Of a stretch of DNA of 64,000 bases, positions 1-8,010 are shown piece by piece. Source of the stretch: Flavobacterium psychroterrae. Lineage in GTDB: Bacteria; Bacteroidota; Bacteroidia; Flavobacteriales; Flavobacteriaceae. Numbering within the stretch: the first letter of the stretch is position 1; each line of letters starts with the position of its first letter. The translations under genes and the position numbers were made by a program. The notes under the pieces are model-generated. The model did not search any database and was not told where the DNA came from. It saw only the letters and a list, made by a program, of their open reading frames with translations. The stretch lies in NCBI RefSeq assembly GCF_018380615.1, contig NZ_JAGYVZ010000002.1:62001-126000 (forward strand), written 5' to 3'.

Positions 1-1
1 T

Positions 2-472
2 GAAGATAAATTAAAGTTACCTAATAAGGTTACATTTGGTGTGGGTATTGGTGAGCCAAGAAAATGGCTGGTAGGTACAACAGCTTCTTTTCAGGGGAAC
101 GGACAACTTGCAAATTATTACAACGCAGCAGATAATGTAAGTTATGAAAAGTATCAAAAATATGCAGTAGGTGGATATTTTATTCCTAATTATGCATCTT
201 TTACAAGTTATTTAAGCAGAATTACATACAGAGCCGGACTTAAATATGAAAAACTTGGTTTGGTAGTTAATAATCAATCAATCAATGATATTGGAATGAA
301 TTTAGGGGCAGGAATTCCTCTTGGAAATGGTTCTTTTTCAAATGTAAACGTAGGTTTGGAATTTGGAAAAAGAGGAACGATGACTGCAGATTTAGTTCAG
401 GAAAATTATTTCAATGTTAGTTTGAGTTTCTCTTTCAACGACAGATGGTTCGTGAAAAGTAAATTCAACTAA
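2..472 (+). CDS. Outer-membrane protein, C-terminal part (gene begins before the window)
   Basis: The reading frame is open from the first bases of the window and ends at the TAA at 470-472, so only the last ~156 residues are present. They are rich in alternating polar/hydrophobic stretches with Gly, Asn, Tyr and Phe, which suggests an outer-membrane beta-barrel end. My best guess is the FadL/OmpP1-like porin family, inferred from composition rather than from a diagnostic motif. It lies 52 bases before lptC on the same strand, which fits a cell-envelope gene group. The internal ATG at 41 is not a real start because the frame is open upstream of it. Confidence 0.6.
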   Translation, partial: EDKLKLPNKVTFGVGIGEPRKWLVGTTASFQGNGQLANYYNAADNVSYEKYQKYAVGGYFIPNYASFTSYLSRITYRAGLKYEKLGLVVNNQSINDIGMNLGAGIPLGNGSFSNVNVGLEFGKRGTMTADLVQENYFNVSLSFSFNDRWFVKSKFN

Positions 473-512
473 GCATACGTTTTTATGTTTTTCTAAGCTC
501 ATTACAATTTAC

Positions 513-520
513 TACATTTG
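513..520 (+). promoter_or_regulatory. Probable -7 box (TAnnTTTG) of lptC
   Basis: TACATTTG matches the Bacteroidota -7 consensus exactly. It ends four bases before the ATG of the next gene, so a transcript from it would be leaderless. No clear TTG -33 element is visible at the usual spacing. Confidence 0.45.
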
Positions 521-524
521 GCAA

Positions 525-1082
525 ATGAATTTACCAAAGAGATATATTATAAGCGTTGTCACAGTTATTGCTGTGACACTGTTTTCTGGATGCGAAAGTA
601 ATTTTAAGGATGTTCAAAAAATTAACTTCTCAGAGTTTGTTCCGGGAAGTGACGCAGATACCGTTAATATAAAATATACCGATTCCGGCCGCATAACAGG
701 AGTTTTGAAAAGTCCGAAGATGCTGGATTATTCTAATCTGGATTTTCCTTTTACCGAATTTCCAAAAGGAATTGACGTTACTTTATATGATAAAAAACAA
801 AAGCGTACTTTTATAGTGTCAAATTATGCTGTTTCATATAAACCAACCAGTATAATAGATTTACAGGGAAAGGTTAAAATAACGTCAGAAACAGGACAAA
901 TGCTGGAAACGGAGCAATTGTTTTTTGATCAGAAAAACGAATGGTTTTACACCGAAAGAAAGTTCAAGCTTACTGATGCAAAAGGCGTTTCTTACGGTCA
1001 GGGAATTGATTTTAGTAAAGATTTTAAAGTGATTAATTCGCAGCGTGTAAGCGGTGAAATTGAATCAGACGAAAAAATATAA
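525..1082 (+). CDS. lptC: LptC-like LPS export periplasmic lipoprotein
   Basis: A 185-aa protein with an N-terminal hydrophobic segment ending in the lipobox LFSGC (Cys about residue 23), so probably a lipoprotein or membrane-anchored periplasmic protein. The rest resembles the OstA/LptC fold: repeated short beta strands, with segments such as VTLYDKKQKRTFIVSNYAVS and a region mentioning transformation of ligand-binding strands. LptC bridges the LptBFG transporter and LptA during LPS transport. It starts at the only ATG available. The next gene begins 2 nt after its stop, so the two are co-transcribed. The assignment rests on size, lipobox and strand pattern, and fits the flavobacterial gene order around the CBS protein. 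Confidence 0.75.
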   Translation: MNLPKRYIISVVTVIAVTLFSGCESNFKDVQKINFSEFVPGSDADTVNIKYTDSGRITGVLKSPKMLDYSNLDFPFTEFPKGIDVTLYDKKQKRTFIVSNYAVSYKPTSIIDLQGKVKITSETGQMLETEQLFFDQKNEWFYTERKFKLTDAKGVSYGQGIDFSKDFKVINSQRVSGEIESDEKI

Positions 1083-1084
1083 TT

Positions 1085-1279
1085 ATGGGCATTTTAAAAT
1101 ATACACAATATCTTTATTTAATAATTGCAGCTGCTTTCATTTATGATGGAGTTACGAAGCTAAATTCACATACTGAAAATGCGTGGTTAAGCTTTATAAT
1201 TGCAGGTGTGAGTGTTTTTATGTTTTTCTTCAGGAGAAAATATGCCAAGAAATTTGATGACCATTATAAAAAACAATAA
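1085..1279 (+). CDS. Small membrane protein, unknown function
   Basis: A 64-aa protein with two predicted membrane segments (about residues 8-22 and 34-49) and a basic C-terminus (RRKYAKKFDDHYKKQ) that should face the cytoplasm. It is tightly packed between lptC (2-nt gap) and the CBS-domain protein (2-nt gap), so it is a real gene translated within the same operon. I do not recognise the family. Its context suggests an envelope role, but nothing in the sequence gives a function. Confidence 0.65.
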   Translation: MGILKYTQYLYLIIAAAFIYDGVTKLNSHTENAWLSFIIAGVSVFMFFFRRKYAKKFDDHYKKQ

Positions 1280-1281
1280 AA

Positions 1282-2544
1282 ATGGAGATTAGTATTATAA
1301 TACTATGTTTAATACTATCAGCGTTTTTTTCAGGAATGGAAATAGCTTTTATTTCCTCGAATAAAATTTATCTTGAAATCGAAAAGAAACAGGATAATTT
1401 TTTATCTCAAATTTTAACCAAACTTACAGAGAATCCATCAAAATTTATTGCTGCAATGCTTATTGGTAACAATGTCGCATTAGTAGTGTATGGTTTTTAT
1501 ATGGGAGATTTGATTCTGGAATGCATTATTAAATTAGGCTTTCATTTCTCTAATTTAACAAGTTTATTGGTTCAGACGATTCTCTCGACTTTTATCGTTT
1601 TAATAACCGCAGAATTTTTTCCGAAAGTTTTTTTCCAGATTTATGCCAATTCATTAATTAAGATTTTTGCAATTCCGGCATATCTGTTTTACAGACTGTT
1701 TTATTATATCTCCACTTTTTTTATCTGGATTTCGGATTTTGTTTTAAGAAAATTTTTCAAAACCGAAGGCGATCAGGTACAATTGTATTTTAGTAAAATC
1801 GAACTCGGAAATTATATTACAGAACAAATGAATTCTGTTGAAGATGATGAAGAAGTAGATTCGGAAATTCAGATTTTCCAGAATGCACTAGAATTTTCAG
1901 GCGTAAAAGCGCGTGATATTATGACACCACGAACTGAAATAGTGGATATTGATTTATTTGACAGTATTACCGACTTAAAACAATTATTTGTAGAAACAGG
2001 ATATTCTAAAATTGTAGTAAGTCAAAATTCGCTTGACGATATTGTGGGTTATGTACATTCATTTGATTTGTTTAAAAAGCCAAAAACAATAAAATCAGTT
2101 TTAATGACCGTTGAATTTGTGCCGCAAACCATTTTAATTAAAGATGCGCTAAATTTATTAATCAAAAAACGAAAAAACGTAGCAGTTGTTTTAGATGAAT
2201 ACGGAGGAACTTCCGGGATAATTACAATAGAAGATATAGTCGAAGAACTTTTTGGTGAAATTGAAGACGAACACGATTCAGAAGAAGAAGAGCTGATTGA
2301 AAAGGAGTTGGGCGAAGGTAAATATTTGTTTTCGACACGCTTAGATGTTGAATACCTGAATGAAACCTATAAACTGAATATTCCTGAAGAAGATTCTTAC
2401 GGAACGTTAGGAGGTTTTATTGTTAATTCTACTAAAGAAATCCCCCAAAAAGGTGAGGAAATAGTGATTGACAGCTATCATTTTGTAATTGAAGAAGCAA
2501 CAAATAAGAAAATTGAATTGGTTAAATTGACAATAAAAGAGTGA
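1282..2544 (+). CDS. CNNM/CorC-type membrane protein with CBS pair
   Basis: A 420-aa protein with the order typical of the hemolysin-C/CNNM family. A DUF21 membrane domain fills about residues 1-190 with four hydrophobic segments. A CBS pair covers about 205-325, beginning with the family motif DIMTPRTEI and later VVLDEYGGTSGIITIEDIVEELFGEIEDE. A CorC_HlyC domain forms the last ~85 residues. Family members are linked to Mg2+ or Co2+ efflux; GldE of gliding bacteria is a relative. It is the last gene of the lptC group. The acidic linker EIEDEHDSEEEEL after the CBS pair is normal for the family. Substrate cannot be read from the sequence. Confidence 0.88.
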   Translation: MEISIIILCLILSAFFSGMEIAFISSNKIYLEIEKKQDNFLSQILTKLTENPSKFIAAMLIGNNVALVVYGFYMGDLILECIIKLGFHFSNLTSLLVQTILSTFIVLITAEFFPKVFFQIYANSLIKIFAIPAYLFYRLFYYISTFFIWISDFVLRKFFKTEGDQVQLYFSKIELGNYITEQMNSVEDDEEVDSEIQIFQNALEFSGVKARDIMTPRTEIVDIDLFDSITDLKQLFVETGYSKIVVSQNSLDDIVGYVHSFDLFKKPKTIKSVLMTVEFVPQTILIKDALNLLIKKRKNVAVVLDEYGGTSGIITIEDIVEELFGEIEDEHDSEEEELIEKELGEGKYLFSTRLDVEYLNETYKLNIPEEDSYGTLGGFIVNSTKEIPQKGEEIVIDSYHFVIEEATNKKIELVKLTIKE

Positions 2545-2593
2545 TTTTTTAAATTAATAAAAAAAATTGTGTAAAATAAAACGCTAGTTGTAT

Positions 2594-2621
2594 TGTTATT
2601 AACTAGATAATTGTATTTTCG
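2594..2621 (+). promoter_or_regulatory. Candidate promoter of the foldase gene
   Basis: TTG (2594-2596) is followed after 17 nt by TATTTTCG (2614-2621), which differs from TAnnTTTG at one position. Predicted transcription starts near 2627, 26 nt before the ATG at 2653. This argues against the upstream start codon at 2611. Confidence 0.4.
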
Positions 2622-2652
2622 CAAACTGAATATAAAATTAACGATAATAAAA

Positions 2653-4752
2653 ATGGCAGTTTTAGCAAAAATTAGACAGCGTTCCGCTTTATTGATAGGA
2701 GTTATTGCACTTGCATTATTTGCATTTATAATACAAGATCTTTTCACTAGAGGAAGTTTCGGTCAAAGTTCAAAAGATGTGGGAAGCATCGATGGAAAAG
2801 ATATTTCATTTGAAGACTTTAGAGTTAAAGTTAGTAATGTTGAAAAAAGCGGGCAAGGAATTACTTCCACTGAAGCTGCAAACAAAGTTTGGGACCAAGA
2901 GGTTTCAATCGCATTATTATCAGCTCAATTTGATAAATTAGGATTAAGAGTTGGTGAAAAACACTTACTTGAAGTTTTAAAATCAGATCCAAATATTGGT
3001 AAAAACCCAATGTTCCTTAACGCAGCAGGTGGTTTTGACGTTGTGAAATTTAAAGAATACTTCAAGACTAATCCTGAAGCAGCTCAATATCTTTCTGAAA
3101 AAGAAAAAGATGCTGAATTAAATGCAAAATTTCAAATCTACAGTACATTAGTAAAAGCAGGTCTTTATACTACAGCCAGTGAAGGAAAACTGAAATATGA
3201 AATGGAGGCTAACAAAGTAAACTTTGCTTATGCTGCTGCACCATATTCTTCTATTAAAGATAGCGACGTTAAAATTTCAGATTCTGACATTGTTGATTAT
3301 ATGAAGAAAAACGAGAAAAAATTCAAAGCGGATGCAACTCGTGAAATTCAATATGTTTTAGTTGAAGATAAAGCGTCAAAAGAAGACGAAGCTGAAATCA
3401 AAGCTAAAATCACAGGTTTACTTAACGGAAGAGTTGAGTATAATGCAAAAACAGGTAAAAATGATACTTTGCCAGGTTTTAGAAATGCAACTAACATTGC
3501 TGAATTCGTAAATTCAAATTCTGATGTTCCTTACGATTCAACTTATGTGGCTAAAAATTCTTTACCTGCAGTAGATGCTGATAAATTATTTAGTTTGCCA
3601 GCCGGTTCAATTTACGGACCATACGTTTTTGGAAGATATTGTGCTATTTCTAAATCTTTAGGATTTAAAGCTGGTGTTAACGCAAAAGCAAGTCATATCT
3701 TAATAGGTTACACAGGATCTCAAACTCCAAACCAAAAAGAAAAAAGAACAAAAGAAGAAGCTAAAGCTAAAGCAGAAGAAATTCTTGCTCAGGTGCAGGC
3801 AAATCCGGATAGTTTCATGATGTTGGCTTTTACAAGTTCTGATGATTCATCTGCACAACAAGGTGGTGATTTAGGATATTTTAGTCCAAATCAAATGGTA
3901 AAACCATTCAACGATTTTGTATTCAATAACGGAATTGGAAAAGTTGGTTTAGTTGAAACTCCTTTTGGATTTCACATTATCAAAATTACTGACAAGCAAG
4001 ACGGAATTCGTTTAGCTACTATTGCTCAAAAAATTGAGCCTTCTGAAGCTACTTCTGATAAAGTATTTACATTGGCAACTAAATTTGAAATGGATGCTGC
4101 CGATAAAGATTTTAATGCTACTGCAAAAGCGTTAGGTTTAAAAGTATCTCCTCCTGTAACTGCAAAAGCTATGGATGAAGCGTTTGGTCCTTTAGGAAAC
4201 CAACGTAACATTGTAAGATGGGCATATGATAAAGAAACTAATGTAGGAGATGTTAAACGTTTTGAGATTGCTAATATTGGTCACGTAATTGCTCAATACA
4301 AAAGCGAAAACAAATCAGGTTTAGTATCTGTAACATTAGCAAGACCTTATGTAGAGTCTATCTTGAAAAACAAGAAAAAAGCTGAAATGCTAAAAGCTAA
4401 ATTAACAGGTTCTACAATCGAAGCTGTTGCTAAAAGCGCTGGTGTTGCAGTTCAACAAGCTGCTAATGTAACGTTAGACAATCCGGTTTTACCGGGTGGA
4501 GTTGGACAAGAGCCTAAAGTTGTTGGAAATGCATTTGCATTAGCTGCAAATAAAATTTCTGCTCCAATTGAAGGAAACACAGGAGTTTATGTTGTAAAAA
4601 ATATTAGTACTGTAAAAGCGCCTGCTTTAACTAACCACGCTGAATATGTTGCTAAAGTAAAAGCTCAAAGCGCATCTGACGCAAGCAGAATTTTACCAGC
4701 TTTGAAAAACAATGCTAAAATTGAAGATAACAGATTACAATTTAACTACTAG
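2653..4752 (+). CDS. PpiD/SurA-like periplasmic peptidyl-prolyl isomerase
   Basis: A 699-aa protein starting MAVLAKIRQRSALLIG, with one N-terminal membrane anchor (about residues 11-30). This is followed by a SurA-N-like chaperone region (about 45-330) and a parvulin PPIC rotamase domain (about 345-450; AKASHILIGYTG, GGDLGYFSPNQMVKPF, ETPFGFHIIKI). The last ~240 residues form a second chaperone-like region. This is the PpiD architecture: an inner-membrane-anchored foldase assisting outer-membrane and secreted proteins. I chose 2653 because the extra 14 residues of the longer frame would begin upstream of the predicted transcription start. It follows the CBS gene with its own promoter candidate and ends at a strong terminator. 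Confidence 0.88.
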   Translation: MAVLAKIRQRSALLIGVIALALFAFIIQDLFTRGSFGQSSKDVGSIDGKDISFEDFRVKVSNVEKSGQGITSTEAANKVWDQEVSIALLSAQFDKLGLRVGEKHLLEVLKSDPNIGKNPMFLNAAGGFDVVKFKEYFKTNPEAAQYLSEKEKDAELNAKFQIYSTLVKAGLYTTASEGKLKYEMEANKVNFAYAAAPYSSIKDSDVKISDSDIVDYMKKNEKKFKADATREIQYVLVEDKASKEDEAEIKAKITGLLNGRVEYNAKTGKNDTLPGFRNATNIAEFVNSNSDVPYDSTYVAKNSLPAVDADKLFSLPAGSIYGPYVFGRYCAISKSLGFKAGVNAKASHILIGYTGSQTPNQKEKRTKEEAKAKAEEILAQVQANPDSFMMLAFTSSDDSSAQQGGDLGYFSPNQMVKPFNDFVFNNGIGKVGLVETPFGFHIIKITDKQDGIRLATIAQKIEPSEATSDKVFTLATKFEMDAADKDFNATAKALGLKVSPPVTAKAMDEAFGPLGNQRNIVRWAYDKETNVGDVKRFEIANIGHVIAQYKSENKSGLVSVTLARPYVESILKNKKKAEMLKAKLTGSTIEAVAKSAGVAVQQAANVTLDNPVLPGGVGQEPKVVGNAFALAANKISAPIEGNTGVYVVKNISTVKAPALTNHAEYVAKVKAQSASDASRILPALKNNAKIEDNRLQFNY

Positions 4753-4780
4753 TTTTAGTAATTAAAAATCTAAATATAAA

Positions 4781-4818
4781 AAACCCGAAACGTCTTAAGA
4801 TGTTTCGGGTTTTTCTTT
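4781..4818 (+). terminator. Intrinsic terminator after the foldase gene
   Basis: An inverted repeat with arms AAACCCGAAAC and GTTTCGGGTTT flanks an inner TCTTAAGA palindrome and is followed by a T-rich tract. Confidence 0.85.
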
Positions 4819-5011
4819 TTTACTAAAATTTTTATTGTTTTTGTAATAATAATCTACGTATTTTCTTTAATTATATAGGAATAATCGAAATACAAATAAA
4901 AAATTTGTGATATTCAAAATATTGCAGTTAATTTGTTAAAATTTTTTATTTTAACTTTAAATAAAATCACCAAAAGAGCTATGAGTGAATACTTTAATTA
5001 TGGGGAATTAA

Positions 5012-5428
5012 ATGTTTATGTTTAGTTTATTAAAGAAAAGACCGAGGGTATATTCTAAAATTGAAAATCATATTTTTGGAATAATTACGGAGCTTTTAAA
5101 ACTCGGCAGTACTGACATCAATAGTGATGAATTGGGAGGTAAATATTATTTAAGTAACGAAGAACAGCATTTTAAAGTTACCATTATGAGTAACGATTAT
5201 GTGATCAGGTTAACAAATACGCGCGATTCTGTAGCTGAAAAATACGATAAGCTTTTTGTTGAAGATGTTTTGAAAGCTGTAAAAGAGGAGAAACACCGCA
5301 GAATGGAAGTGGTATATGATTCTATTACAAATAGTATTGAAAAAATGGCAGAACGTTTGCACAATACACTTATAGAATCTAATGAGTTAGAAACGCAAAA
5401 AGTTCGAAGACTTGAAAAATCATCATAA
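5012..5428 (+). CDS. Hypothetical protein, 138 aa
   Basis: A soluble-looking protein without signal peptide or membrane segment. The N-terminal half is mixed alpha/beta (KYYLSNEEQHFKVTIMSNDYVIRLTN) and the C-terminal half (about residues 85-138) is charged and helical (VEDVLKAVKEEKHRRMEV...LETQKVRRLEKSS), probably a coiled coil. It could start at 5012 or at the second ATG at 5018. It is flanked by terminators on both sides, so it is a single-gene unit. Upstream, a TTG (4933-4935) and TAACTTTA (4952-4959) could serve as promoter. I do not recognise the family. Confidence 0.6.
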   Translation: MFMFSLLKKRPRVYSKIENHIFGIITELLKLGSTDINSDELGGKYYLSNEEQHFKVTIMSNDYVIRLTNTRDSVAEKYDKLFVEDVLKAVKEEKHRRMEVVYDSITNSIEKMAERLHNTLIESNELETQKVRRLEKSS

Positions 5429-5435
5429 TAATAAC

Positions 5436-5470
5436 AAAAAAAAGTAAACTGGAAAGTTTACTTTTTTTGT
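5436..5470. terminator. Bidirectional terminator between convergent genes
   Basis: AGTAAACT and AGTTTACT form a stem with a 4-base loop, with A and T runs on the two sides. It lies between the 138-aa gene (+) and the GHMP kinase gene (-), so it can end transcripts from both. Confidence 0.8.
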
Positions 5471-5494
5471 CTTAAGAAGTTTCAAATAAATAAT

Positions 5495-6418
5495 TTATAC
5501 CTGTAAGATCATTTCGTCATAAGAAAGAATAGTATTATATCCTTTTTCAGAAAAATATAATGTTGGATCTTCTTTTGAAATTACCATTACAAAATCTCCG
5601 CCCCAGGCACCAAGGCTTTTAATTGCGCCATTGAAATCCGGAAAAGAAGTTTCTTTAATCGTTCGTATTTCCAGAATGTTACTTAAATGCATTTCGTGTT
5701 TTTCTACAGCTACTGCAAATTCTTTTATAGTTTGCGCATTCAAAATGCTATCTGTGATTTTATTATTATTATCTAAAATGGTATTCTCCAGATTTTCATT
5801 TCTGTTATTATAATAGGCGTTTATTGCAGCTTTGCTGTTTTGTTTTTTATTTAAATAGACAAAATAAATGTTTTGTGTAAAATCAGGATGAAATTCAACA
5901 GTTTCAACTATTGGTAAATTCTGTTCTAAACAATATAAAATTGGTGTATTATTTTGTGCGCAGGCAATATCGTAGCCACTTCCTCCAAAACTATTTTTTA
6001 AGAGCGTAAAAGCATCAATATTGGTCCATTGAGCAATATTGTTCAGTAATGTAGAAGAGGTTCCTAATCCCCAGTTTTTTGGAAACGTAAGTTGTGTGCT
6101 TATTATATATCCTTCAGCATTATTAATGAAGTCAGGATTTAAAAGATATGCTTCATGTAAAATCTGAATTAAAGTGGTTTTTACCGTTTCGCTTTTTAAA
6201 TCTGTATTATGTATTATTTCAGAAAATGAAATAGTGTCTCCGTACCAAAGATGTTCGTCAAAATCATAACTTTTCCATTGTATTTCCTGGTTTGAACCGT
6301 TTTCTACGATTAGATTTTGTCCAAATTTTGTGGGTAATGCAAAAGCTCTGGCGCCATCTAAAACTAAATATTCGCCTGTAATTAAGAGTTTTCCGTTACT
6401 GTAAAAGGTTGTTTTCAT
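5495..6418 (-). CDS. GYDIA-family GHMP kinase (mevalonate pathway)
   Basis: A 307-aa small-molecule kinase of the GHMP superfamily. The N-terminus FYSNGKLLITGEYLVLDGARAFALP is typical of mevalonate/phosphomevalonate kinases. The phosphate-binding loop is FPKNWGLGTSSTLLN (family pattern P-x3-G-L-G-S-S), and the signature GSGYDIA gives the Bacteroidota family its name. It probably phosphorylates mevalonate or phosphomevalonate. The HMG-CoA reductase gene lies directly upstream on the same strand, 95 nt away, which supports this. I start at MKTTFYSNG (6418) because this begins the conserved fold; the upstream ATG at 6433 adds five residues. Confidence 0.85.
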   Translation of the reverse strand: MKTTFYSNGKLLITGEYLVLDGARAFALPTKFGQNLIVENGSNQEIQWKSYDFDEHLWYGDTISFSEIIHNTDLKSETVKTTLIQILHEAYLLNPDFINNAEGYIISTQLTFPKNWGLGTSSTLLNNIAQWTNIDAFTLLKNSFGGSGYDIACAQNNTPILYCLEQNLPIVETVEFHPDFTQNIYFVYLNKKQNSKAAINAYYNNRNENLENTILDNNNKITDSILNAQTIKEFAVAVEKHEMHLSNILEIRTIKETSFPDFNGAIKSLGAWGGDFVMVISKEDPTLYFSEKGYNTILSYDEMILQV

Positions 6419-6435
6419 GCATATATGTTTCACAT

Positions 6436-6503
6436 AAATCCCAATTTTTAAATTCCAAATCGCAGCATAATTGGAATTTGGAATTTAAAAATATTGGAAT
6501 TTA
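6436..6503 (-). repeat. Dispersed AAATTCC-type element, copy 1
   Basis: Lies between the HMG-CoA reductase stop and the kinase start. Read on the minus strand it begins 10 nt after the stop codon. It contains inverted arms AAATTCCAAAT (6450-6460) and ATTTGGAATTT (6476-6486) plus further copies of the same unit. Related copies sit at 27663-27745 and 49893-49925. Confidence 0.7.
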
Positions 6504-6513
6504 ATTAATCGTT

Positions 6514-7827
6514 TTATTTCCTCAAATTTTCAATAAACTCAACAACTGCACTATGTGAAACGGTATTTTTCTTAAAGTGAGATTTAATCAAACGGCGTTC
6601 TTCTTCGTTAGCTTCAAATTGGTTGATGATGTTGTTTAAATGCATTTTCATATGTCCTTCCTGAATTCCGGTTGTCGTTAGGGAACGTAACGCAGCAAAG
6701 TTTTGCGCCAAACCAGCAACGGCAACAATTTCCATTAATTCTTTTGCGGATGGTTTTTCAAGTATTTCAAAACATAATTTCACTAAAGGATGCAAAGAAG
6801 TTAATCCGCCAACGGTTCCTAAAGCTAGCGGAATTTCAAGCCAGAAAGTAAAAATTCCGTCTTCGATTTTTGCGTGAGATAAACTGGCATATTGACCATT
6901 TTTTGAAGCATAAGCATGAACTCCGGCTTCGACAGCTCTAAAATCATTTCCGGTTGCAAGAATCACGGCGTCAACACCATTCATAATTCCTTTGTTGTGT
7001 GTTACGGCTCTAAAAGGTTCAACTTCGGCAATTTGAACGGCTTGTATAAATCGCTCGGCAAATTCTTGAGGATTTTGAATGTTCTTTTCGGTTAAATCTT
7101 CAATTGGGCAGGAAACTTCGGCTCTAACAATGCAATTTGGTACATAATTAGATAAAATACTCATGACAACTTTTAGCGTTTCATCTTCTGAAAATAAATC
7201 AGAATTCTTAAATTCATCTTTTAGAGTTGTAGCAAACTGTTCCAGACAAGAGTTAATAAAGTTGGCGCCCATACTGTCTTTGGTTTCAAAAGTAGCATGA
7301 AGCTGAAAATAATTTTCAAGTAAACTTCTTTTATCTTTTAGTTTAATATCTAAAATTCCGCCGCCGCGTTGCTGCATGTTTTTAGTAATGCTTTGCGTGT
7401 CAGATAAAAATTTAGGTTTTATTTCGTCAAAGAAAGATTGTAGCTTTTCGGCATCTCCATTATAGGTAAAATGCACCTGTCCAATTTTTTGAGTGTCAAT
7501 TACGGTTGCTTTAAAACCGCCTCTTGTTGACCAGTATTTTGCTGCTTTTGATGCTGCTGCAACTACTGAACTTTCCTCAATTGCCATTGGAATTGTTTTG
7601 TATCTTCCGTTGATTAAAAAATTAGGAGCAACTCCCAGTGGAATATAAAGATTTGTAATCGTGTTTTCGATGAATTCATCATGCAATTGTTGTAGCTTTT
7701 CGTCTGAATTCCAGTAATTTCTTATAATCGTAAGTGCTTCTTCAGGGTTTGAAAAATAGGTATTGGCGATCCAGTTTATTTTTTCTTTTTTGGATAATTT
7801 CGAAAATCCGGCAACGGCGTTGTTCAT
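6514..7827 (-). CDS. mvaA: Hydroxymethylglutaryl-CoA reductase, class II
   Basis: A 437-aa class II HMG-CoA reductase. Visible landmarks are the catalytic Glu in IPMAIEESSVVAAAS (residues 84-85), the coenzyme-binding DSMGANFIN segment, the catalytic Lys region THNKGIMNG, ATGNDFRAVEAGVHAYA with the catalytic Asp, and the C-terminal His in GHMKMHL. It catalyses the HMG-CoA to mevalonate step; in this biosynthetic setting, beside a GHMP kinase, it most likely feeds isoprenoid synthesis. Annotation pipelines often call this class degradative, but the neighbours argue for synthesis. A -7 box match lies at 7857-7864. Length and motifs are complete. Confidence 0.95.
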   Translation of the reverse strand: MNNAVAGFSKLSKKEKINWIANTYFSNPEEALTIIRNYWNSDEKLQQLHDEFIENTITNLYIPLGVAPNFLINGRYKTIPMAIEESSVVAAASKAAKYWSTRGGFKATVIDTQKIGQVHFTYNGDAEKLQSFFDEIKPKFLSDTQSITKNMQQRGGGILDIKLKDKRSLLENYFQLHATFETKDSMGANFINSCLEQFATTLKDEFKNSDLFSEDETLKVVMSILSNYVPNCIVRAEVSCPIEDLTEKNIQNPQEFAERFIQAVQIAEVEPFRAVTHNKGIMNGVDAVILATGNDFRAVEAGVHAYASKNGQYASLSHAKIEDGIFTFWLEIPLALGTVGGLTSLHPLVKLCFEILEKPSAKELMEIVAVAGLAQNFAALRSLTTTGIQEGHMKMHLNNIINQFEANEEERRLIKSHFKKNTVSHSAVVEFIENLRK

Positions 7828-7856
7828 TCTCAGTATTTTAAATAATAAAGTTGCGG

Positions 7857-7864
7857 CAAAGATA
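7857..7864 (-). promoter_or_regulatory. -7 box of mvaA
   Basis: Read on the minus strand this is TATCTTTG, an exact TAnnTTTG match. The predicted leader is about 24 nt. Confidence 0.55.
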
Positions 7865-8010
7865 CCATTTTAAGAGTTTTGTTTATAATGTATTTGAAAT
7901 TTGAAAAGTACGCAATCGTTATTTTTTTTAACATTTAACAGTTGAAATGTGTATTATGTTCATTTTTTTTACTAAAATTGGGGTCTTTTTTATATTTAAA
8001 ATAATTCTCA

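Noticed and set aside
2478..2747. An 89-aa minus-strand frame at the start of the foldase gene
   Set aside because: It lies antisense to two real genes and to the promoter region; no family features.
4981..5025. A tiny plus-strand frame of 14 codons just before the 138-aa gene
   Set aside because: Overlaps the gene start in another frame and shows no coding bias. It is more likely chance than a leader peptide.
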